Source: Pseudomonas congelans
GTDB lineage: Bacteria > Pseudomonadota > Gammaproteobacteria > Pseudomonadales > Pseudomonadaceae
NCBI RefSeq assembly: GCF_900103225.1
Contig: NZ_FNJH01000005.1
Coordinates: 65,671-129,670 of the forward strand
Length of the DNA stretch: 64,000 bases
Reading direction: 5' to 3'
Every line of letters begins with the position of its first letter. Positions within the stretch are counted from its first letter, which is position 1. A program made the position numbers and the translations under genes. Below the pieces are notes generated by a model, which did no database searches, was not told the origin of the DNA, and worked only from the letters and a program-made list of their open reading frames with translations. Positions 26,699-35,052 of the stretch are shown here, one piece after another.

Positions 26699-27166
26699 CG
26701 CCGTCTCCTGATTGTCACTGTTGTTATCGATCTGGGTATCGAGGCTTGTGGCGGTGGAGTTTACAGGCCGGCCGCCGTCTGTGAAGGGCAGAAACGATTC
26801 GCGACGCTCCAGTCAGCATGCGCAATGCAACTGAAAGGTTTGCGAAAGGTTCGTCGTTTAGCATCGCGAAACGACCCGAACAAAGGGTACGTAAAAACAG
26901 GCGCCCGGATGCGTCTGAACAATAAAAACAATAAATCGCTAAACGGAGTCACGCCATGTCTACGCCCGCCCAGGCTTGCCAGCCCATGGAGCACACCCCG
27001 TCGAGGGCTGCTCTGCGCGCTATTCCCGCTACCCGCCTCGACACAAAACATCAGCGCACACCCCCGCCCCTGTGACACAGCACACAGGTTTCGCCGTGCG
27101 CGTGACAAAAGCGCCTGGTGCACAGCTTCTCTCTGCCAAAAACAACAATATCTCTGGAGACTGAAC
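26699..27166. other. Divergent tctD-tctC intergenic region without opdH
   Basis: These 468 nt separate tctD from tctC and must carry both promoters. In other pseudomonads the tricarboxylate porin gene opdH lies here; no porin-like frame is present. A 38-codon frame starting at the ATG near 26956 has no recognisable features. An A-rich run with two AACAATAAA-like units occurs near 26916-26935. Confidence 0.5.
26853..26875. promoter_or_regulatory. Candidate TctD operator (inverted repeat)
   Basis: GTCGTTT (26853-26859) and AAACGAC (26869-26875) form a perfect 7-bp inverted repeat with a 9-nt spacer. Related GCGAAA-type words lie at 26841-26847. The link to TctD is inferred from position only. 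Confidence 0.3.
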
Positions 27167-28144
27167 ATGAAATTTTCCCTGCGTCACGTAGCCGCCACTG
27201 CTGGGTGCATGCTGATTGCCAGCCAGTTGCTTGCCGAACCCAGACGTCCGGAATGCATTGCCCCTGCCTCGCCAGGCGGCGGATTCGACCTGACCTGCAA
27301 ACTGGTGCAAAGCGCGCTGATCAACGAGAAGATTCTGACCTCGCCGATGCGCGTCACCTACATGCCAGGCGGTGTCGGCGCGGTGGCCTACAACGCAGTC
27401 GTCGCACAGCGCCCCGCCGATGCCGGCACACTGGTCGCGTGGTCCAGCGGTTCGCTGCTCAACCTGGCGCAGGGCAAATTCGGTCGCTTCGATGAAAACG
27501 CCGTGCGCTGGCTCGCCGCCGTGGGCACCAGCTATGGCGCCATCGCAGTGAAGAGCGACTCGCCCTACAAGAATCTCGACGACCTGGTGCAGGCGCTGAA
27601 AGCCGATCCGAGCAAAGTCGTGATCGGCTCAGGCGGCACCGTGGGCAGTCAGGACTGGATGCAGACTGCGTTGATCGCCAAGGCCGCAGGCATCAACCCG
27701 CGCGCCCTGCGCTACGTGGCACTCGAAGGCGGCGGTGAAATCGCCACCGCGTTGCTCGGCGGCCACATCCAGGTGGGCAGTACCGATATTTCCGACTCCA
27801 TGCCGCACATTCTGAGCGGCGACATGCGCCTGCTCGCGGTGTTCGCCGAGAAGCGTATCGACGAGCCTGAAATGAAAGACATCCCCACCGCCAAGGAGCA
27901 GGGGTACGACATCGTCTGGCCGGTGGTGCGTGGCTTCTACCTCGGCCCGAAAGTCAGCGACGAAGACTACAACTGGTGGAAAGCCTCGTTCGACAAGATC
28001 CTGGCCTCCGAGGACTTCGCCAAACTTCGCGACCAGCGCGAGCTGTTCCCGTTCGCCATGACCGGTGCGGAACTGGACACCTACGTCAAGAAGCAGGTCG
28101 CCGACTACAAGTTGATGGCCAAGGAATTCGGCCTGATTCAGTAA
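27167..28144 (+). CDS. tctC: Tricarboxylate-binding protein TctC
   Basis: 325 residues from the ATG at 27167, preceded by a GGAG ribosome site (CTGGAGACTGAAC). The in-frame open stretch extends far upstream but only this start gives the signal peptide (MKFSLRHVAATAGCMLIASQ). TctC family features: CIAPASPGGGFDLTCK, YMPGGVGAVAYN and a Bug-type solute-binding fold. It captures citrate or other tricarboxylates in the periplasm for TctAB. First gene of tctCBA. Confidence 0.92.
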   Translation: MKFSLRHVAATAGCMLIASQLLAEPRRPECIAPASPGGGFDLTCKLVQSALINEKILTSPMRVTYMPGGVGAVAYNAVVAQRPADAGTLVAWSSGSLLNLAQGKFGRFDENAVRWLAAVGTSYGAIAVKSDSPYKNLDDLVQALKADPSKVVIGSGGTVGSQDWMQTALIAKAAGINPRALRYVALEGGGEIATALLGGHIQVGSTDISDSMPHILSGDMRLLAVFAEKRIDEPEMKDIPTAKEQGYDIVWPVVRGFYLGPKVSDEDYNWWKASFDKILASEDFAKLRDQRELFPFAMTGAELDTYVKKQVADYKLMAKEFGLIQ

Positions 28145-28206
28145 TTGAACTCAATTGACTGACATTCAGTTGCGCCCGCCGTACGGGCGCGACTCAGGAG
28201 CTTCTC

Positions 28207-28665
28207 ATGGTCATACAACGCATCTTCGCTGGCGTGCTGTTACTGGCATGCGCAGGCCTGGCCCTCATGGCCTGGCCTTATCAGGCACCGTTTTCCTATG
28301 AACCGGTCGGACCACGCGCCTTCCCGCTGCTGATGCTCGGGCTGATGGGTATCGCCCTGCTGTACCTGCTGATCAGACCCACGCCCATCGTCCACACCGA
28401 GGAAGACCCGGAACTGGACCGCGAGACCCTGATCAAGATCGGCGTGTGCATCGTCCTGCTGCTGATATTCGCAGGGCTGTTCGAACCGCTGGGCTTCATC
28501 CTCAGCAGCATCCTGATCGGCATCCCCATGGCCCGCCTGTATGGCGGTCGCTGGCTGCCGAGCGTGGTGGTGGTGATTCTGATGAGCGTCGGCCTGTACC
28601 TGCTGTTCGACAAGGCCATGGACGTCCCCTTGCCTTTAGGCCTGCTCAGCGTTCTGGAGAATTAA
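28207..28665 (+). CDS. tctB: Tricarboxylate transporter small membrane subunit TctB
   Basis: 152 residues with about four membrane helices (about 8-25, 35-55, 78-98 and 115-140). It is the small integral subunit of the tripartite tricarboxylate transporter. A stop-to-start gap of 1 nt separates it from tctA. An ATG preceded by AGGAG lies at 28207. Confidence 0.9.
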   Translation: MVIQRIFAGVLLLACAGLALMAWPYQAPFSYEPVGPRAFPLLMLGLMGIALLYLLIRPTPIVHTEEDPELDRETLIKIGVCIVLLLIFAGLFEPLGFILSSILIGIPMARLYGGRWLPSVVVVILMSVGLYLLFDKAMDVPLPLGLLSVLEN

Positions 28666-28666
28666 A

Positions 28667-30181
28667 ATGGATACTTTCGGTTACCTGGGCCAGGGCTTCG
28701 GTGTCGCCCTGACGCCTTACAACCTGATCACAGCACTGTGCGGAACACTGATTGGTACTGTCGTCGGCCTGCTGCCGGGGCTCGGACCGATCAACGGTGT
28801 AGCGTTGCTGATCCCTATCGCCTTCGCGCTGGGCCTGCCGCCCGAGTCGGCGCTGATTCTGCTGGCAGCCGTGTACCTGGGCTGCGAATACGGCGGACGC
28901 ATCAGCTCGATCCTGCTGAACATTCCGGGTGAAGCTTCCACCGTGATGACCACCCTGGACGGTTACCCGATGGCCCGCCAGGGCCTGGCCGGGGTTGCAC
29001 TGTCGCTGTCGGCATGGAGTTCGTTCATCGGCGCGTTCATCGCCACCTGCGGCATGGTGCTGTTCGCACCCTTGCTCGCCAAATGGGCGATTGCCTTCGG
29101 CCCGGCGGAATACTTCGTGCTGATGGTCTTCGCCATCGTCTGTCTGGGCGGGATGGCCGGCGACCGGCCGTTGAAGACGTTCATTGCCGCGCTGATCGGG
29201 CTGTTCCTGTCTGCGGTAGGTATCGATGCCAACAGCGGGGTGTACCGTTTCACGGGCGATAACATTCACCTCACAGATGGCATTCAGTTCGTGGTGCTGG
29301 TGCTGGGCCTGTTTTCGATCAGCGAAATCCTCTTGCTGCTGGAGAAGACCCATCGCGGCCAGGAAGCCGTCAAGGCCACCGGGCGCATGATGTTCAACTT
29401 CAAGGAGGCCGCTTCGGTGTTCGTGGTCAACATCCGCTGCGGGCTGCTGGGCTTTATCCTCGGTGTGCTGCCGGGTGCCGGTGCGACGCTGGCCAGCGCG
29501 GTCGCCTACATGACCGAAAAACGCATCGCTGGCGCTAGCGGCAAGTTCGGTCAGGGTGACATGCGCGGCCTGGCAGCACCGGAAACCGCCATCGGCGCAA
29601 CAGCCTGCGGCGCTCTGGTGCCGATGCTGACGCTGGGCGTGCCGGGTTCTGGCACGACGGCGGTGATGATCGGCGCGTTGTCGCTGTACAACATCACGCC
29701 CGGCCCGATGCTGTTTCAACAGCAGCCGGACATCGTCTGGGGCCTGATCGCTTCGTTGTTCATCGCCAATATCATGCTGGTGATCCTCAACATCCCGATG
29801 ATTCGCATCTTCACGCGCATCCTTGCCGTGCCGAACTGGGCGCTGGTCCCTGTGATTGCGATCATTACCGGCATCGGTGTGTACGCGGTGCACGCCACCA
29901 CCTTCGACCTGTTCCTGATGGTCGGTATCGGCATCTTCGGTTACATCCTGCGCAAGCTGGACTTCCCGCTGTCGCCGATCCTGCTCGGGTTCATCCTTGG
30001 CGGTCTGATGGAACAGAACCTGCGTCGTGCGCTGTCGATCTCCAACGGCGAACTGGGGATCCTCTGGTCCAGCCCGATTACCCTCGGGGTCTGGGTGGTG
30101 ACTGTGTTCATGCTGCTGTTCCCGCTGTTGCGCATCTGGCGCAAGCGCGCCAAACAGCAGGCCGCTGCGGCACATGGCTGA
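28667..30181 (+). CDS. tctA: Tricarboxylate transporter large membrane subunit TctA
   Basis: 504 residues, highly hydrophobic with about 11-12 helices. The TctA signature GLLPGLGPINGVALLIP lies near residues 36-52 and is echoed as GVLPGAGATLASAVAYM in the second half, reflecting the internal duplication of the family. It forms the sodium- or proton-coupled channel. The end overlaps the following AbrB-family gene by 8 nt. Confidence 0.93.
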   Translation: MDTFGYLGQGFGVALTPYNLITALCGTLIGTVVGLLPGLGPINGVALLIPIAFALGLPPESALILLAAVYLGCEYGGRISSILLNIPGEASTVMTTLDGYPMARQGLAGVALSLSAWSSFIGAFIATCGMVLFAPLLAKWAIAFGPAEYFVLMVFAIVCLGGMAGDRPLKTFIAALIGLFLSAVGIDANSGVYRFTGDNIHLTDGIQFVVLVLGLFSISEILLLLEKTHRGQEAVKATGRMMFNFKEAASVFVVNIRCGLLGFILGVLPGAGATLASAVAYMTEKRIAGASGKFGQGDMRGLAAPETAIGATACGALVPMLTLGVPGSGTTAVMIGALSLYNITPGPMLFQQQPDIVWGLIASLFIANIMLVILNIPMIRIFTRILAVPNWALVPVIAIITGIGVYAVHATTFDLFLMVGIGIFGYILRKLDFPLSPILLGFILGGLMEQNLRRALSISNGELGILWSSPITLGVWVVTVFMLLFPLLRIWRKRAKQQAAAAHG

Positions 30182-31208
30182 TTCGTCTCTGCGCCAATGG
30201 TGGGCAACGCCGCTGGTCGGCCTGCTGGGCGGCTACCTCGCCAGCCAGGTCGGCTGGCCGTTGCCGTGGATGGTGGGCTCGTTGCTGGCAATCATCCTGG
30301 TGCGCTGCCTGACACCCTGGCAGCTGGCGCAGATTCCCGGCGGTCGCAAATGCGGTCAACTGATCATCGGGATCGGCATCGGCCTGCACTTCACCCCGGT
30401 GGTCATCGAACAGGTGCTGGCGCACTTCGGGCTGATTTTCATCGGCGCCCTGGTCACCAGCCTGTCGTGCCTGGTCGGCGTGTGGCTGATGCTGCGTACC
30501 GGAGAGGATCGCCCGACGGCGTTCTTCTCCAGCATGCCGGGCGGTTCCGGGGAGATGGTCAACCTCGGCGCACGTAATGGTGCAACGCTGAGCAGTGTCG
30601 CTGCCGCACAAAGCCTGCGGGTACTCGCCGTCGTGCTGTGCGTGCCGGCGATCTTCAAATACCTGCTGGGTGATGGCGCACCGGCCTTGCATGCCAGCGT
30701 CGTGGACTGGCGCTGGCTGGCCGTTCTGCTGCCGCTCGGGGCCGCACTGGCCTGGCTGTGGCAACGCCTCAAACAGCCCAACCCCTGGCTGTTCGGCCCG
30801 CTGCTTCTCAGTGCGGTGGTGAGCGTGGTCTGGGATTTGAAAATCGGCCTGCCCAACGGTGCCAGCCAGCTTGGCCAGTTACTGATTGGCAGCGGGCTGG
30901 GTTGTCATTTCAATCGGGAGTTCTTTCGGCGTGCGCCATCGTTCCTGGCGCGCACGCTGCTGGGCACTGCGCTGACCATGCTGATTGCCGCGCTGGCGGC
31001 ACTGGCGCTGAGCGCCCTCACCCACCTGGACTTGCGTTCGCTGACGCTGGGCATGATGCCCGGCGGCATCGCGGAAATGAGCCTGACCGCCGAAGTGCTG
31101 CAACTGTCGGTGCCGCTGGTCACGGCCATGCAGGTCATGCGCCTGCTGTTCGTGCTGTTTCTCGCCGAGCCGTTGTACCGACGCTGGAACAAACGGCTCG
31201 CTGACTGA
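30174..31208 (+). CDS. AbrB family (PF05145) membrane protein
   Basis: 344 residues with about ten membrane helices. Two internal repeats are visible: FFSSMPGGSGEMVNLG in the first half and GMMPGGIAEMSLTAE in the second. Often annotated as ammonia monooxygenase or AbrB regulator, but the sequence is an integral membrane protein, probably a transporter. Its 8-nt overlap with tctA indicates co-expression with the tricarboxylate transporter; the substrate is unknown. Confidence 0.85.
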   Translation: MADSSLRQWWATPLVGLLGGYLASQVGWPLPWMVGSLLAIILVRCLTPWQLAQIPGGRKCGQLIIGIGIGLHFTPVVIEQVLAHFGLIFIGALVTSLSCLVGVWLMLRTGEDRPTAFFSSMPGGSGEMVNLGARNGATLSSVAAAQSLRVLAVVLCVPAIFKYLLGDGAPALHASVVDWRWLAVLLPLGAALAWLWQRLKQPNPWLFGPLLLSAVVSVVWDLKIGLPNGASQLGQLLIGSGLGCHFNREFFRRAPSFLARTLLGTALTMLIAALAALALSALTHLDLRSLTLGMMPGGIAEMSLTAEVLQLSVPLVTAMQVMRLLFVLFLAEPLYRRWNKRLAD

Positions 31209-31232
31209 ACGGGTCGCTGGACGCCTCTCGAA

Positions 31233-31925
31233 TCAGAGCGCAGGCAAGCGCCAGTCGATCGGCGCGATGCCGTTTTGCTCAAGGTACTTGTTGGCCCGGC
31301 CGAAATGCCCGTTGCCCAGAAAGCCCTTATAGGCTGACAACGGCGACGGATGGACGGAGGTCAGCACCAGATGCTTGGTCGCATCGACCAGTTTCTGCTT
31401 GCTCTGCGCATGAGCGCCCCACAGCAGGAACACCAGATGCGGCTGATGCTCGCTGACCACTTGAATAATCCGGTCAGTGAAGTGCTGCCAGCCTTTGCCC
31501 GCATGTGAGGCAGCGTTGGCGCGTTCGACAGTGAGGGTGGTGTTAAGCAACAGCACACCCTGATCAGCCCAGGATTGCAGGCAACCGTGGTTCGGAATAT
31601 CGATATTCAGGTCGCGTTTCAGCTCTTTGTAGATATTGACCAGCGATGGCGGCGTCGGCACACCCGGCTGCACCGAGAAGCACAGGCCATGGGCCTGATT
31701 CGGACCGTGATACGGATCCTGGCCAAGGATGACCACTTTCACGTTGTCCAGCGGCGTGGAGTTCAACGCATTGAAGATCAGCGGCCCTGGCGGATAGATT
31801 TCCTTGCCCGCCGCGTGCTCCTGACGCAGAAACTCGCGCAATTGAGCCATGTAGGGTTGTTCGAATTCGTCACGCAGGGCGTTTTTCCAGCTGGGCTCAA
31901 GCTTGATGCGGTCGTCGCTAGTCAT
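31233..31925 (-). CDS. ung: Uracil-DNA glycosylase
   Basis: 230 residues from the ATG at 31925 (MTSDDRIKLEPSWKN); an upstream ATG to 31982 is less likely. The water-activating Asp motif GQDPYHGPNQAHGLCFSV lies near residue 62 and the C-terminal minor-groove loop HPSPLSAYKGF near 187. It removes uracil from DNA, starting base-excision repair. Convergent with the AbrB gene. Confidence 0.95.
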   Translation of the reverse strand: MTSDDRIKLEPSWKNALRDEFEQPYMAQLREFLRQEHAAGKEIYPPGPLIFNALNSTPLDNVKVVILGQDPYHGPNQAHGLCFSVQPGVPTPPSLVNIYKELKRDLNIDIPNHGCLQSWADQGVLLLNTTLTVERANAASHAGKGWQHFTDRIIQVVSEHQPHLVFLLWGAHAQSKQKLVDATKHLVLTSVHPSPLSAYKGFLGNGHFGRANKYLEQNGIAPIDWRLPAL

Positions 31926-32008
31926 GGTTACATCCGGTAAAAACAATGCGCGGACACTAGGAAAGCCGGGCAGCAAAGTCAATGCCGGTTGCGCTATGCA
32001 CCTTCAAG

Positions 32009-32060
32009 ATCGGACGCTGAGCATCGAGAAACGCGTGCCGACGCAGAGCGTCGGCACGCC
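32009..32060. repeat. Diverged inverted copy of the intergenic palindromic repeat
   Basis: GATCGGACGCTGAGCATCGAGAA aligns with the reverse complement of the repeat copies at 41 and 7109. It continues into a perfect 12-bp hairpin with AGA loop (32033-32044 with 32048-32059). It lies 60 nt from the 3' end of the lipoprotein gene and upstream of ung. Confidence 0.6.
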
Positions 32061-32119
32061 AGTCAGTTCGAAGCAGTCAGTTCACAGCGTTGGCATGGTG
32101 GTAAGCGCGCATATTTCAG

Positions 32120-32581
32120 CTATCGGTGCCCACCGCGCCCCTCGCCGCGGCCGCCTCTTCCATGATCACGGCCATCTCGTCCGCCATGCCCACCGCGGTC
32201 ATCCCAGCCACGATTACCGCGGAAGCCGTCATTACGTCCGAAACCACCGTTGCCGCGAAAGCCGTCATTGCGGCCGAAGCCGTCATTGCGCCAGCCATAA
32301 CCCGGCGGACGTCCCGGCTGGTAGTAACGCGGCGGGGGCGGGGGCGCGTAATAGCGTGGCGCCGGGGCGTAGTAGCGAGGCTGTGTGTAATAGCGCGGTT
32401 GAGGCGCTACATAGATGCGTCGCTCCTGATAGTAGGTAGAGCGGTAGCCATTGTCATACGCGTAGGCGCCACCAACGACAGTCGGCTGCGTATACACATC
32501 GGATTCGTAGTAACCGGGACCTGCGTAGCAACCAGAAAGAAAAAGGGTCAGCAACGTGATAAGCAAGGGTCTTCGATACAT
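32120..32581 (-). CDS. Low-complexity Tyr/Pro/Gly-rich lipoprotein
   Basis: 153 residues from the ATG at 32581, which has an AGGAGG ribosome site; a lipobox LFLSGCYAG gives Cys at about residue 18. The middle is rich in Tyr, Pro and Arg (PRYYAPAPRYYAPPPPPRYY) and the C-terminal third is Gly, Arg and Asp with two copies of GFGRNDGFRGN, followed by HGGRDGRDHGRGGRG. No catalytic domain is seen. Probably an envelope lipoprotein; function unknown. Confidence 0.75.
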   Translation of the reverse strand: MYRRPLLITLLTLFLSGCYAGPGYYESDVYTQPTVVGGAYAYDNGYRSTYYQERRIYVAPQPRYYTQPRYYAPAPRYYAPPPPPRYYQPGRPPGYGWRNDGFGRNDGFRGNGGFGRNDGFRGNRGWDDRGGHGGRDGRDHGRGGRGEGRGGHR

Positions 32582-32910
32582 GGCGGCCTCCTGGACCGCG
32601 ATTGGGCCAAACCAGCGACGCTGGTCGGCGTCCGTCAAAGCGGTTGGCGGACGAATTATCTGACATCGAAAAGGCACTCTAGTGCCTTGGGTCAGCGTCG
32701 AGGCATGGCCAGGATGGGTCCGTCATCGGGCCGCAAAGGCTCTGCAACCAAGGCCTGCAGGCCTATTTCCGCTTTCTACAAACATGCTACAAAACATTTC
32801 ATCTATCTCTGCCTCATCGCAGTGCGTCCGCGCACCAGCACAAGGCAATTCCTGCGGTAACTGACCGTCGATGATTCCTCCAGCCCTTGAGAAACAAGGC
32901 GCAGCGCAAG
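32582..32910. other. Intergenic DNA upstream of the guanidine operon promoter
   Basis: About 330 nt with no supported gene. It contains the promoter region of the lipoprotein gene on the minus strand and the DNA upstream of the sigma-54-type promoter at 32911. No clear NtrC-type enhancer (left half GCAC, right half GTGC) was seen. Confidence 0.4.
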
Positions 32911-32926
32911 TTGGCACAACTCTCGC
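32911..32926 (+). promoter_or_regulatory. Candidate sigma-54 promoter of the guanidine operon
   Basis: TTGGCACAACTCTCGCTT carries GG at 32913-32914 and GC at 32925-32926 with exactly 10 nt between, the invariant sigma-54 spacing, and differs from TTGGCAC-N5-TTGCW at one core position. Transcription would start near 32938, about 45 nt before the riboswitch. This suggests nitrogen control by RpoN; the activator is not identified. Confidence 0.65.
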
Positions 32927-32983
32927 TTGATGAGCGGTGTGCAGGAGTCAACACAGGTTCGCGGCACCACAATTTGCAATAGC

Positions 32984-33080
32984 CGACTAGGGTTCCGGCT
33001 TGCCGCCAGGCAAGTGGCTGGTCCGAGAGTTGGCGACCTCCAGTAGAGGTTACACGGCGGGACAAAAGCCCGGGAGACAG
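32984..33080 (+). ncRNA. Guanidine-I riboswitch (ykkC RNA) aptamer
   Basis: The conserved ykkC words appear in order: CTAGGGTTCCGGC (about 32987), GGCTGGTCCGAGAG (33016-33029), then TTACACGGCGGGACAAAAGCCCGGGAGA (33050-33077, quoted in the two blocks TTACACGGCGGG and CAAAAGCCCGGGAGA). These form the P1/P2/P3 core of the guanidine-I class. The genes that follow are those of guanidine import and degradation, which agrees with the assignment. Confidence 0.93.
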
Positions 33081-33120
33081 GGACACCAGTGGTGTCACGT
33101 TGCTCCTGGCCGCCTTTTTT
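33056..33120 (+). terminator. Riboswitch expression platform (conditional terminator)
   Basis: GGCGG (33056-33060) can pair with CCGCC (33110-33114), just before TTTTTT (33115-33120); GGGAG can pair with GCTCC inside, and GACACC/GGTGTC (33082-33096) forms an inner stem. The 5' arm lies within the conserved P3 region of the aptamer, so guanidine binding would prevent the terminator and turn the operon on. The structure was judged by eye. Confidence 0.6.
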
Positions 33121-33141
33121 CACTACTGGAGATTTCTCAAC

Positions 33142-34209
33142 ATGCAAAAGTCTCGTCTCTTCGGTCTGCTGACGGCAGGCCTGCTTGCTGCGTTGAGCCT
33201 CTCGGCGAATGCCGCCCAGAAAGATCACTTCAACGTCTGCTGGACCATCTACGCAGGCTGGATGCCGTGGGAGTACGCAGGCAGCCAGGGCATCGTCGAC
33301 AAGTGGGCGAAAAAGTACGGCATCAAGATCGATGTCACCCAGCTCAATGACTACGTCGAATCCATCAATCAGTACACCGCCGGCCAGTTCGATGGCTGCA
33401 CCATGACCAACATGGACGCCCTGACCATCCCGGCCGCAGGTGGCGTGGAAAGCACGGCACTGATCGTCAGCGACTTCTCCAATGGCAATGACGGCATCGT
33501 GCTCAAGGGCGAAGGCAAGAAAGTCGCCGATCTGAAAGGCATGGACGTCAATCTGGTCGAACTGTCGGTGTCTCACTACCTGCTGGCCCGAGCGCTGGAC
33601 AGCGTCAAGCTCAGTGAAAAAGACCTCAAGGTGGTCAACACCTCGGATGCCGATATCTCGGCAGCCTTCAATACCGACGATGTACAGGCGGTCACCACTT
33701 GGAACCCGATGCTCTCGGACATCAAGGCCAGGCCCGGCGTGACCGAAGTGTTCAACTCCAGCCAGATTCCCGGCGAGATCATGGACATGATGGTCGTCAA
33801 CACTCAGACCCTGAAAGACAACCCGGCCCTGGGCAAAGCCCTGACCGGCGCCTGGTTTGAAGTGGTCGCGCTGATGAACGCCAAAAACGCTCAGGCCAAG
33901 GCTGCGCTGGAACACATGGCCAAGGCATCGGGTACCGATCTGGCCGGCTTCCAGGCGCAATTGGACACCACCAAGCTGTTCGCCACGCCCAAGGAAGCGC
34001 TTGAGTTCGCCACCAGCAAACAGCTGCCGGACACCCAGCGCAAGGTGGCTGACTTCTCGTTCGCCCACGGCTTGCTTGGCGAAGGCGCACGCGACGCCGA
34101 TGCGGTCGGCATGTCGTTCGCCAATGGCGTGATGCTTGGCGACAAGGGCAATCTCAAGCTGCATTTTGACCCCAGCTACGTGCAGATGGCCGTCGACGGC
34201 AAGCTGTAA
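33142..34209 (+). CDS. Guanidine ABC importer, substrate-binding protein
   Basis: 355 residues from the ATG at 33142, with GGAG upstream and a clean signal peptide (MQKSRLFGLLTAGLLAALSLSANAA). NitT/TauT-type periplasmic binding protein: FNVCWTIYAGWMPWEYAG at the start of the mature protein and GCTMTNMDALTIPAAGG in the first lobe. Proteins of this subfamily are usually annotated as urea or putative taurine binding; the guanidine riboswitch immediately upstream argues for guanidine as ligand. First gene of the operon. Confidence 0.85.
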   Translation: MQKSRLFGLLTAGLLAALSLSANAAQKDHFNVCWTIYAGWMPWEYAGSQGIVDKWAKKYGIKIDVTQLNDYVESINQYTAGQFDGCTMTNMDALTIPAAGGVESTALIVSDFSNGNDGIVLKGEGKKVADLKGMDVNLVELSVSHYLLARALDSVKLSEKDLKVVNTSDADISAAFNTDDVQAVTTWNPMLSDIKARPGVTEVFNSSQIPGEIMDMMVVNTQTLKDNPALGKALTGAWFEVVALMNAKNAQAKAALEHMAKASGTDLAGFQAQLDTTKLFATPKEALEFATSKQLPDTQRKVADFSFAHGLLGEGARDADAVGMSFANGVMLGDKGNLKLHFDPSYVQMAVDGKL

Positions 34210-34236
34210 ATCACGTTCAGTAAAAAGGTCATTGCC

Positions 34237-35052
34237 ATGCGTTTGATAAACCGCCATCCGGATCGTGCCGGTCGCCTGATACTGGTGATCCTGCCGTTCG
34301 CCCTGTTGCTGTTCGCCTATTTCATGGGCTCGGCCACCCGGCTTGCGGAAAACCCCAGCGACAAACTGCTGCCCAGCGCGGTACAGATGGCCGATGCGGT
34401 CAAGCGCATGGCGTTCGTTGCCGACCCGCGCAGCGGTGACTACCTGCTGTGGCAGGACAGCGCATCGAGCCTGCAACGCCTGGCTATCGGCCTGGGAATC
34501 AGCGCGCTGTTGGGCCTGTGCCTGGGCATCGCAGCGGGCATCATGCCGTTGTGCGGCGCACCGCTGTCGCCCTTGCTGACGGTACTGTCGATGGTTCCGC
34601 CGCTGGCCATACTGCCGATTCTGTTCATCGTGTTCGGCCTGGGCGAGTTGTCGAAAGTGATGCTGATCGTGATCGGTATCACGCCGATTCTGGCCCGTGA
34701 CCTGGAACAGCGCGCCCGTGAAATACCGGTCGAACTGCTGATCAAGGCGCAAACCCTCGGTGCCTCGACCTGGACACTGATCCTGCGGGTGATCCTGCCG
34801 CAATTGCTGCCACGCCTGTTGATCGCCCTGCGCCTGGTGCTGGGTTCGGCATGGCTGTTCCTGATCGCCGCCGAGGCGATTGCTTCGACTGACGGTCTGG
34901 GCTACCGGATCTTTCTGGTCCGGCGCTATCTGGCGATGGACGTGATTCTGCCGTACGTGGTGTGGATCACCCTGCTTGCCTGGCTGATGGACTGGGGCCT
35001 GAAAGCCCTGACCCGACGTGCCTTCCCCTGGTACGAAGGAGCCCGCGCATGA
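34237..35052 (+). CDS. Guanidine ABC importer, permease
   Basis: 271 residues with six membrane helices. The EAA-type loop appears as PVELLIKAQTLGASTWTLILRVILPQ (residues about 165-190). NitT/TauT-type importer permease. Its stop overlaps the ATPase start (ATGA). Confidence 0.87.
   Translation: MRLINRHPDRAGRLILVILPFALLLFAYFMGSATRLAENPSDKLLPSAVQMADAVKRMAFVADPRSGDYLLWQDSASSLQRLAIGLGISALLGLCLGIAAGIMPLCGAPLSPLLTVLSMVPPLAILPILFIVFGLGELSKVMLIVIGITPILARDLEQRAREIPVELLIKAQTLGASTWTLILRVILPQLLPRLLIALRLVLGSAWLFLIAAEAIASTDGLGYRIFLVRRYLAMDVILPYVVWITLLAWLMDWGLKALTRRAFPWYEGARA

Noticed and set aside
28646..30175. 509-codon minus-strand frame opposite tctA
   Set aside because: Shadow frame with Gln/His/Arg-rich composition; tctA is clear in the sense strand.
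32859..32879. Possible NtrC enhancer (GTGCGTCCGCGCAC near 32821-32835)
   Set aside because: The half-sites are in the opposite order from the NtrC consensus (GCAC then GTGC), so I do not call it.
32803..34803. 666-codon minus-strand frame across the riboswitch and ABC genes
   Set aside because: Covers the riboswitch and opposes well-supported genes; no ribosome site or recognisable domain.
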